From the NCBI GenBank assembly GCA_045531235.1, contig JAZSDQ010000075.1:1-21808 (forward strand): DNA of 21,808 bases, given 5' to 3'. Shown piece by piece: positions 18,501 to 21,808 of the stretch. Source of the DNA: RGIG5579 sp045531235 (GTDB taxonomy: Bacteria; Bacillota; Clostridia; Oscillospirales; SIG627). A model generated the notes under the pieces. That model saw only the letters and a list, made by a program, of their open reading frames with translations, did not search any database and was not told where the DNA came from. The stretch's first letter is position 1, and every line of letters starts with the position of its first letter. A program made the translations under genes and the position numbers.

Positions 18501-21500
18501 AATTATATTGACTCGTTGCATAAATGGCTGTATGATGAAAGAGGAGAAAAGCCTTATTTTGCTTTGTACAGCTTATCTGACACAGAGCCGAAACCGACGG
18601 TTTTGTATGCAAGTAAGGGAGAAAAAGCAAAATTTGAACTTATTTTCACAAAAAAGCATACAGAGGAGCAAATCAATGGAAAAGGAAATGGAAATCTTTA
18701 CGCAGGAACAAAAAGATTTGATACATTACTTGAGCTATCGAGGAATGAGTTCCGCGAAAAATATGGCAGTAACAATTCTTTTGTGGAACAAAGAAGCGAC
18801 GATGGAAATGCTGAAGTACATCGCGGATACGTGGGAAGAAGACCCTCACAAGCTCTACTCAACTGCCTTAGAAATATCGAGGAAATACAAAGTCGAGGAG
18901 AGTCTTCCGGAGTAAAGAAACAAGAGCGCGTGCCGTACCAAAGCGCAAGGGATATTTTGATGTCCTATGCCGAAAACTCCAAGAACGTCAAGGCACGGAG
19001 CAAATTTCTCGACGAGTACGTGGAGCGGAGCAATGCGCTGGATCGGAAGTACCGCCGCTTAGAAGATGCGGAAAGCCGCCTGGCGGAAGCCATTTCCCAG
19101 GGGAACGAGGAGAAGATCGCTCTTTATACCAAGCGGGCGAAAACGAAGCAAAGAGAGATCCACCGTTTGAATGAGGATCTTCGAGCGTTGGAAGAATCCA
19201 AGGAGCTGAAAGCCATCGTCCGTCGGGAAAAGGAAGCCACTAAGCGGCAAGCAAACGCAGAACAAAGAGCCGCCTTGCACGATTACCGTGACGAGCTGGA
19301 GCGGAAGGCAAGGACGGAGCGGATCATGGCAAAAACGAAGCTGCTTTCCAAGAAGCTCATTGCCAATAACCGCGAGAACCACGTGCCCGATGCGCTGAAG
19401 GAGCCTCTGACTCGGTTTCTGACTGCTTTGGAATACCATTCTCCCCGAAGCAAAAGAGGAGGAGATACCACCCAAAAGGAAAGAAGCTTTTCTTTCTTGC
19501 TGGATGATGTTTCCGATGCTTTGCGGGAAAGCTCTGCCTATCAAAGCCAAAACGGAAAAATGGTGATCTCCGAAGACGTTTACGACGAGATCAAAGCTCT
19601 TAGCAAGGCTCTGAGGGACGCGGCTCCCGCATCGGATAAATACGTGCTTGACGAAATGACGGCGGCGGAGCTTCAGCTTTTGGATCGGGTGATGACCAAG
19701 ATCGTCCACGGCCTGAATTCCATTGATCGCGCCTTTGCCTCTTCCGGAAGACAGGAGATCGATTCGGAAGGAAAAGAGACGATGGCGTTCCTCGATAAAA
19801 TGGAGGATCAGAAAGGCAGCGATTATAAGAATGCGGCAGAGAACGAAAAGAAGAAGCTTACGTGGCACGGCTTGGCAAAATTTCTTACCTGGGAACAGTT
19901 CACACCTGCTACCGCCTTCAACCGATTGGGAGAAGCGGGGAAGAGGATCTACCGAAGGATCGTTGAGGGCTGGGGAGAATACGCTTATCTCGCAAAGAAG
20001 ATCCTGAAATTCAGTGAAGAAAACTGGAAAAACAACTCTAAGCCTTTTTCGAAAAATACCCACGAAATTCGAGCCAACGGCAAAGTCTATGCCATCAGCG
20101 ACGCACAGCTGATGTATCTGTACCTGGCAGATCAACGTAAGCAAGGAAGAAATCATCTGGACGGTGACGGTTTCATTATGCCGGGAAACGTGGACACTGC
20201 CGAATCTGATAAAATCCATATGTCGGCGGAGGCGCGGCAGGCGCTTTACGACAAATACATACCCGAAGGCTCCGAGGCGAGAGAGCTTGCCCGAAAGATG
20301 CAAAAATTCTTATCCGAAAATTGCGCTGCCTGGGGCAACGAGGTAACGCTGACACTCTACGGCTACACCGCCTTTACCGATGAGAACTACGTGCCGTTGA
20401 TTACGGATATTTCGGGCAAAAGGATAAGCGGCAATCTCCCGGTAACAAACGAGCTTTACCGTATTCTCAATATGGGCTTTACCAAAAGCTTGGATGCCAA
20501 GGCCAAAAACGCTTTGATTGCGATGGATATCTTCGACGTATTTGCCAAACACGCCGCGGATATGGCAAAGTATAAGGCTTTGGGTAAGCCTGTGCTGGAT
20601 GCCGTTCGCTTCTTTGGCTACAAGGAAACGGAAGTGGATCCGATCAGCGGCAAGCCTCACGACAGAACGTTGCAAAGCAGGATCCGGCAGGTTTACGGTG
20701 AGGAAGCGTACAAGTACTTCACAAAGTTTCTGGAGGATCTCAATGGAGAAAATCCGAAATCTGCCGCCGGACTTTTGGGAAAGACCTCTACGTGGTTTCT
20801 GAAGAATTACAAGCTTGCCGCCATCGGCTTTTCCTTTAAGACCATCGTTTTGCAGTTTACTTCGTATTTCAGAGCGTCCTACGTTCTTTCGGGAAAAAGC
20901 ATGACGAAAGCGGTCACTCTCCTTTCCCGAAGAGAAAAAAAGCTGTTGGACAACGATAAAACGAAAAAGTATTCTGAGCTTGCCCAACAGTACAGCGGTA
21001 TGGCGGCTTGGAAATCGCTCGGTTATTACGACGTAAATATTACCCGAAGCTTAACCGAGCAGATCAAGGGCGACGCTACCCGCACGGAAAAGATTGCGGA
21101 GAAAGCCACGGCAGGTATGGGAAAAGCCGATGAAAAAACGCTGGGTGTGCTTTTTAAGGCGTGCTGCATTGAGGTGATCCGAACCATCGACGTTACCGGC
21201 TTGACCCAAGAGGATATTTACCGAAAAGCAGGCGAGCTTCTGGATGAGGTCATCGTAAAGACACAGGTGGTTGACTCCGTGGTGACAAGATCTAAGGCGA
21301 TGAGAGGCGATGACGGATTGGAAAAATCGCTGACGTCCTTTATGTCCGAACCGACGGTGGCGTATAACGTTCTGATCGACGCCGTTTTTGACGTTACGGA
21401 AAAGAAGAAGCAGGGAAAGCCCTTGCTGGATGCAATAAAGTCCCAGGGGCGGACCATCAAAAAAGCGCTGATTTCTTATGCCATAACCTCTGTTGCAGCG

Positions 21501-21808
21501 GCAATGGTGGAATCTGCCTTCGATGCCTGGCGTGACGACGAGGACGAAGAGCTTTGGGAACGGTGGTGGAACCATCTCGGCGGCAACGTTATCGAAAATA
21601 TTTCCATTATCGGAAAGCTCCCGTTCCTGCGCGACGGTATTGCTTTTCTTACCACCGTTGGGGGCGGCTATGCCAACACGGACCGAATGGAATACGCCGC
21701 CTTCACGGAAATCACGAACGTTATCAAAAAGGGCGTGAAGCTGTGGCAGGACGATCACGTTACCTATCACGACGTCTATGGCTTTATCAAATCTTTGACG
21801 TCGGCAGC
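12507..21808 (+). CDS. Giant phage polyvalent protein, multi-domain, probably virion-carried (3' end outside window)
   Basis: One frame stays open from ATG 12507 (AGAGG six bases upstream) to the window end, at least 3100 codons. Visible modules, by residue: 1-370 charged, helical; 380-460 and 538-555 Gly-rich hydrophobic stretches (IYNTGMSILENGFNMLISGG, IGVLMGSQVASDTIMDA), possibly membrane-active; 886-1085 metallopeptidase with HELIH; 1138-1352 and 1518-1730 two possible BECR/LPD3-like domains; 1770-1815 and 1999-2044 two copies of a KWLY module; 1925-1957 and 2149-2181 a near-identical repeat; 2181-2270 coiled coil; 2450-3100 a conserved-looking C-terminal region with a hydrophobic segment near 2985-3008, perhaps LPD38-like. 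This matches the concept of phage polyvalent proteins, which enter the host with the DNA and carry several effector domains. Three small genes are nested in its +1 frame. Bases from about 15900 to 18950 are more AT-rich than the flanks, suggesting acquired modules. Confidence 0.85.
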   Translation, partial: MAKYSGAKKYKANVVNLTSKNEYEAEQFASFFSDSYGYLDDEIIRYNASDYDTTSKNYEDFQASSSSWKKRADSAKRYVEQHKDLFGEDYQSYTDYIDAFSKELDSVGTNYKDLTSFFSSFSTKDEYDYWEKASKLDIQTELERSQEKDAKEKEKSQGNAPAVLIPEDHPNYNSVISALESEGVNSVIEESNEWTFDEAIRKKEKQQSEALLDYARDIQYGQKFSQLTEDQKKALLSAPGYMITNENGEEEIASVSPDEWEWLQDPVNYNSILSDREADNIAKEKRINQAILPPEMQLKNGDDLYLNYYDTLQSIKQTKEFTAENPFLANVGSVLSSPIKAVGAVSGAVQGIFGEVDPYSDAFRINHMINAVREETSKNMGGAGAFIYNTGMSILENGFNMLISGGNPAVIGVLMGSQVASDTIMDAKTRGLSDLQALSLGGIAGVAEALFEKFSLGNLKQLAQNGGAGIKNFVKNWLKQAGVEASEEFFTEISNILTDEIISGDLSAYNLAINEALKRGLSYEEAVSNANKGLAKQIGEAAAGGFISGGVFGLFGNAYNVAQNRAVGKELSSAKLIDSTIEQARRYKNPSDELTARLKDFDSKKNPSPSYIGAVYRAMARESYGNLNATVKKEINSFVSQQLSESGIEANDKLVSAVAKKIYGSEKLTRAETKLIESEGVSNVIEKISKNKKLKSTPFQTEAFLKADQTARDVEKLGVDAVIRNAARKKYNVTENAAEIESIDVKDNGDVYIKQNGNVVEAEKAGVNPDTALALHYGEAMSPAKKREYFAHYNDYVGEGKMSLDDYHNYFDLAYTYGQVAKGIANAQNELKGTLSDEDIFTIYKSGLETRRSSSEKLSEQSKELQKALGIQDRTPGRVDDSLIRYGKIRSAERRAMIGFANVLATTTGRNIKFFDSTSKLRKENFPNGYYDPKTNTIYLDVNAGMLQVMREDQSAILSTLSHELIHIFRKEDFNGFTKLKEVVLDTLSKEEGNSVKTLIDAEVRKIQESDPKRFAGKSLEQQRDIASEELVARSCENMLAESRLMKEFIQQLENKESGLAQRFSNMLGKAIEKLKEIFEKIFKNQRSYSKEATQIAKARKDMVDRWNAIKDQYDALLERRADTQAKENTSQGEVMTSERYDVAIDKLDAGKLDRNINQLSESFTDNLLDSFGIEKRKLGDYVHVQNHVFDTLMKEGFFTDKTLRNRTDVNKESGMVVEINKSSIDETFSFNNFVRLGKFKKIAKLATIRELPNVIKYGHMVADDVANKYANSENKKFAYIEYATEVDGKEIVVRIAIKKSPQKNKFWVHSIYTIENVSDSPASTNRGTEAGHITADTNERLPHSPESVKGNDSTGVMMQERSVAKRRKNTYNEFNTNAMQWANSSSRNQNDVKILYDPRRKQYYLIGVSQDSDMGFIELNSGTRLQMEKEMEEYAERIYVDSTPEAFNTWTKDAEIGNRNGSWDNEFSRHSSEERINGKVPYSAIQSGKETDGAGDLTGTETDSRGVSYQERSPQKYSYEALTSKPDMKVTVIDDTVNYQPNKQTRKDVVNAALKNASRVGKQNKDGSVLVPVKDTGLDILIGRNGLKHGLDRRMNQNAAVTLKAGEILKNSVCINELLPDKENVSNSYVLIGVAKNSHNEAYVVEFLVNRYTNELTSIDVLYSANTKKESVAHNAPEITENPLLATDSAISIADLLDYVNRYFPDVLPESVLRHYGHEFRPEGKMGNSALYQERVPYQRRTYWAPDMNESERRYVRSVATNEAYKTDNYLDGITKWLYYEKNDNSYFALYSTDDTLPVPTILYACKGEKAKHEQGYVIDYFSKENQYGKGNDPESRIVNGIFVANKNSSDIGIADRGESLGRGSDDRTSSTHSKNERKRPSKALRNCLANLEEIREHRESERINSDDSKIMYQDRTLYQSTRDILMSYAENSKNVKARSKYLDEYVERSNALDRKNAVLYEGHVMYSDRKKWHTGMSKKEVAHIEQIAKSQQNKPQNYIDSLHKWLYDERGEKPYFALYSLSDTEPKPTVLYASKGEKAKFELIFTKKHTEEQINGKGNGNLYAGTKRFDTLLELSRNEFREKYGSNNSFVEQRSDDGNAEVHRGYVGRRPSQALLNCLRNIEEIQSRGESSGVKKQERVPYQSARDILMSYAENSKNVKARSKFLDEYVERSNALDRKYRRLEDAESRLAEAISQGNEEKIALYTKRAKTKQREIHRLNEDLRALEESKELKAIVRREKEATKRQANAEQRAALHDYRDELERKARTERIMAKTKLLSKKLIANNRENHVPDALKEPLTRFLTALEYHSPRSKRGGDTTQKERSFSFLLDDVSDALRESSAYQSQNGKMVISEDVYDEIKALSKALRDAAPASDKYVLDEMTAAELQLLDRVMTKIVHGLNSIDRAFASSGRQEIDSEGKETMAFLDKMEDQKGSDYKNAAENEKKKLTWHGLAKFLTWEQFTPATAFNRLGEAGKRIYRRIVEGWGEYAYLAKKILKFSEENWKNNSKPFSKNTHEIRANGKVYAISDAQLMYLYLADQRKQGRNHLDGDGFIMPGNVDTAESDKIHMSAEARQALYDKYIPEGSEARELARKMQKFLSENCAAWGNEVTLTLYGYTAFTDENYVPLITDISGKRISGNLPVTNELYRILNMGFTKSLDAKAKNALIAMDIFDVFAKHAADMAKYKALGKPVLDAVRFFGYKETEVDPISGKPHDRTLQSRIRQVYGEEAYKYFTKFLEDLNGENPKSAAGLLGKTSTWFLKNYKLAAIGFSFKTIVLQFTSYFRASYVLSGKSMTKAVTLLSRREKKLLDNDKTKKYSELAQQYSGMAAWKSLGYYDVNITRSLTEQIKGDATRTEKIAEKATAGMGKADEKTLGVLFKACCIEVIRTIDVTGLTQEDIYRKAGELLDEVIVKTQVVDSVVTRSKAMRGDDGLEKSLTSFMSEPTVAYNVLIDAVFDVTEKKKQGKPLLDAIKSQGRTIKKALISYAITSVAAAMVESAFDAWRDDEDEELWERWWNHLGGNVIENISIIGKLPFLRDGIAFLTTVGGGYANTDRMEYAAFTEITNVIKKGVKLWQDDHVTYHDVYGFIKSLTSA
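13647..13880 (+). other. Glycine-rich hydrophobic region of the giant protein
   Basis: Residues 381-458 are rich in Gly, Ala and large hydrophobics (GAGAFIYNTGMSILENG ... NPAVIGVLMGSQVASDT ... LGGIAGVAEALFEKFSL). The stretch recalls ejection-protein segments thought to insert into the host membrane. A second one is GEAAAGGFISGGVFGLFGNA at about residues 539-558. Whether they cross a membrane is not provable here. Confidence 0.5.
15162..15761 (+). other. Zinc metallopeptidase domain of the giant protein
   Basis: Residues about 886-1085. The zinc-binding HExxH motif is H963-E964-L-I-H967 within TLSHELIHIFRKE. It is preceded by a beta strand pair GYYDPKTNTIYLDVNAG, usual in polyvalent-protein metallopeptidases. 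A third ligand candidate is E1029 or E1030 in IASEELVARSCENML. All core residues are present, so the domain looks active. It may cleave host proteins or process the giant protein itself; neither is shown by the sequence. Confidence 0.75.
15919..16560 (+). other. Possible BECR/LPD3-like domain 1 of the giant protein
   Basis: Residues about 1138-1352, between a TSER and an MQER motif. An alpha-helical start (NHVFDTLMKEGFFTDKTL) leads to SGMVVEINKSSIDETFSFN, then ATIRELPNVIKYGHM. A strand pair FAYIEYATEVDGKEIVVRIA and NKFWVHSIYTIEN follows. This helix-then-sheet order resembles the small RelE/barnase-type domains found in polyvalent proteins, but I cannot name the family with certainty. It is clearly AT-rich (about 30% GC at 16021-16080 by hand count, against about 55% at 15781-15840), a sign of separate origin. 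Confidence 0.4.
16794..16799 (+). promoter_or_regulatory. Ribosome binding site of nested gene A
   Basis: AAGGAG ends ten bases before ATG 16810. The spacing is a little long but usable. The site lies inside the giant coding frame. Confidence 0.5.
16810..17031 (+). CDS. Nested small gene A (+1 frame inside the giant gene)
   Basis: A 73-residue protein is encoded in the +1 frame relative to the giant gene, which stays open over the same bases. It starts MQNESMLTPRQKHLIRGLKM and ends with PTEQEILQELRRILEV. It looks like a compact helical protein. The shared pattern with nested proteins B and C is an N-terminal T-x-x-Q-x-x-L-x-x-x-L, a central Met/Ile-rich helix, then a Pro and a final amphipathic helix. 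In contrast, the giant frame here reads as a polar, low-complexity linker. The stop is two bases before the next YQER motif. I recognise only a resemblance to small uncharacterised Firmicutes proteins; the function is unknown. It could be chance, but the family likeness argues against that. Confidence 0.55.
   Translation: MQNESMLTPRQKHLIRGLKMLKLETETVLGIMSFLDTVAKRESMEKFLTAQFKAGKKPTEQEILQELRRILEV
17058..17696 (+). other. Possible BECR/LPD3-like domain 2 of the giant protein
   Basis: Residues about 1518-1730, between two YQER motifs. Order seen: helix (QTRKDVVNAALKNASRVG), strands with GSVLVPVKDTGLDILIGRNG followed by LKHGLDRRMN, a helix with INELLPDKEN, then strands SYVLIGVAKNSHNEAYVVEF and ELTSIDVLYSAN. 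His in LKHGLDRR and the Arg pair are candidate active residues. The layout resembles domain 1 and polyvalent-protein toxin-like nuclease domains, but the family call is tentative. Confidence 0.45.
17814..17951 (+). repeat. KWLY module, copy 1 (46 codons)
   Basis: Residues 1770-1815 of the giant protein align without gaps to residues 1999-2044, with 29 of 46 identical by eye. Shared key parts are KWLY, YFALYS, DT-x-P-x-PT, LYA and KGEKAK. It is directly followed by nested gene B. I do not recognise the family. Confidence 0.75.
17978..17984 (+). promoter_or_regulatory. Ribosome binding site of nested gene B
   Basis: AAAGGAG lies seven bases before ATG 17992, an ideal strength and spacing. It decides the start of nested gene B over an upstream in-frame ATG at 17965, which has no such site. 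Confidence 0.65.
17992..18222 (+). CDS. Nested small gene B (+1 frame inside the giant gene)
   Basis: A 76-residue protein starts MARVMTPNQELLTEYLWQIK and ends in KDPQKLYEIALQISKKYEN and a short tail. It lies in the +1 frame of the giant gene, just after KWLY module 1 and just before a YQDR motif. The ribosome binding site is ideal. It is a clear paralogue of nested protein C: the ends DPxKLYxxALxISxKY match, as do EATxExLxxI in the middle. It looks like a small, soluble, helical protein without signal peptide or membrane segment. Its function is unknown. A cytoplasmic partner or antidote for the giant protein's effector modules is possible but is inference. Confidence 0.62.
   Translation: MARVMTPNQELLTEYLWQIKTPPTLGLLIVERVWEEEATIELLQHIQKTREKDPQKLYEIALQISKKYENIENPNE
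18279..18377 (+). repeat. 99-bp direct repeat, copy 1
   Basis: This stretch is identical to 18951-19049 except at 18334 (A here, T in the other copy, changing Tyr to Phe). It encodes 33 residues beginning DILMSYAENSKN and ending SNALDRK. In copy 1 the sequence breaks off after DRK into an unrelated linker, so it looks like the truncated, duplicated copy. Confidence 0.95.
18501..18638 (+). repeat. KWLY module, copy 2 (46 codons)
   Basis: Residues 1999-2044 of the giant protein are the second copy of the module at 17814-17951 (29 of 46 residues identical, no gaps). It is preceded by helix MSKKEVAHIEQIAKSQQNK and, after about 12 codons, followed by nested gene C. The identity is well below that of the 99-bp repeat, so the module pair is older than the repeat. 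Confidence 0.75.
18663..18668 (+). promoter_or_regulatory. Ribosome binding site of nested gene C
   Basis: GAGGAG lies seven bases before ATG 18676, at the same spacing as for nested gene B. It favours this start over a far upstream in-frame ATG at 18472, which would run backwards across the KWLY module. Confidence 0.6.
18676..18915 (+). CDS. Nested small gene C (+1 frame inside the giant gene)
   Basis: A 79-residue protein starts MEKEMEIFTQEQKDLIHYLS and ends EEDPHKLYSTALEISRKYKV plus a short tail. It is a paralogue of nested protein B (shared EATxExLxxI and DPxKLYxxALxISxKY) and resembles nested protein A (T-x-x-QK-x-LI-x-x-L at the start). It lies in the +1 frame after KWLY module 2 and ends two bases before the KQER motif. 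The giant frame remains open throughout. It is predicted to be cytoplasmic, helical and small; function unknown. The whole unit from 18279 to 18950 sits between the two 99-bp repeats, so this gene belongs to a removable cassette. Confidence 0.62.
   Translation: MEKEMEIFTQEQKDLIHYLSYRGMSSAKNMAVTILLWNKEATMEMLKYIADTWEEDPHKLYSTALEISRKYKVEESLPE
18951..19049 (+). repeat. 99-bp direct repeat, copy 2
   Basis: This is the second copy of 18279-18377, with one mismatch. Here the reading continues smoothly into a charged coiled coil (YRRLEDAESRLAEAISQ), so this copy looks like the original context. The copies start exactly 672 bases apart, a multiple of three. Confidence 0.95.

Larger units (their letters stand above)
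15915..18929 (+). repeat. Seven short inter-module motifs, consensus [YMTK][QS][ED]R
   Basis: Copies: TSER 15915-15926, MQER 16581-16592, YQER 17034-17045, YQER 17703-17714 (followed by YQRR 17721-17732), YQDR 18246-18257, YSDR 18408-18419, KQER 18918-18929. They are often preceded by small or aliphatic residues (GVSYQER, SALYQER, KIMYQDR) and two are followed by VPYQ. Each lies at a change from one module to the next, and three lie just after a nested gene stop. They may be linker marks, protease sites or recombination points. Confidence 0.55.

Noticed and set aside
18472..18675. Longer version of nested gene C starting at ATG 18472
   Set aside because: The extra 68 codons run in the wrong frame across the KWLY module and show no family likeness; the ribosome binding site is before ATG 18676.
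19059..20303. Long antisense ORF of 414 codons
   Set aside because: It lies fully opposite the open giant frame, has no ribosome binding site I can see and reads as low-quality, Arg/Leu/Ser/Phe-rich sequence. It is a mirror of codon bias in the giant gene.
1..21808. tRNA genes, CRISPR arrays, insertion sequences, attachment sites
   Set aside because: None was seen on reading through. The only clear repeats are those listed inside the giant gene and the 17-base repeat near 6067.

Overview
This window is the late (virion assembly) region of a tailed bacteriophage or prophage that infects a Gram-positive, Clostridia-like bacterium (Bacillota). The evidence is the string of head and tail genes on one strand, strong AAGGAG-type ribosome binding sites, and protein sequences of a style common in gut Firmicutes phages. 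No host gene, integrase, replication gene, lysis gene, tRNA or CRISPR array is visible, so phage and prophage cannot be told apart. All convincing genes are on the + strand and tightly packed; no gene-free stretch reaches 300 bases.

Layout: bases 2-3906 hold the packaging genes (end of the small terminase, large terminase, portal) and a Prp-type cysteine protease. Bases 3975-6391 hold the scaffold, an N4-gp56-type major capsid protein and a small head-associated protein, closed by an intrinsic terminator. Bases 6460-11065 hold a head-tail connector, a tail-hub-like protein and two tail appendage proteins, closed by a second terminator. Bases 11153-21808 hold a LysM-containing probable ejection protein and one giant open reading frame of at least 3100 codons that runs off the window. 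There is no tape measure, tail tube or tail sheath gene. With the connector and hub, this suggests a short-tailed (podovirus-like) particle whose last two genes encode internal proteins delivered with the DNA.

Two things stand out. First, scaffold and capsid share the N-terminal motif FDLQLFAD, which resembles the LQxFA site that Prp cleaves in ribosomal protein L27, and the phage carries its own Prp gene beside them. This looks like a self-contained head maturation system. Second, the giant protein is a polyvalent chain of modules: hydrophobic region, HELIH metallopeptidase, two possible toxin/nuclease-like domains, two copies of a KWLY module and a long C-terminal region. Its modules are separated by short [YMTK][QS][ED]R motifs. 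In three inter-module linkers a small gene is nested in the +1 frame with its own ribosome binding site. The three predicted small proteins (73, 76 and 79 residues) resemble each other. A 99-bp near-perfect direct repeat flanks one such cassette at an in-frame distance of 672 bp. This nested, cassette-like arrangement is the best candidate in the window for an undescribed system; its function is inference only.
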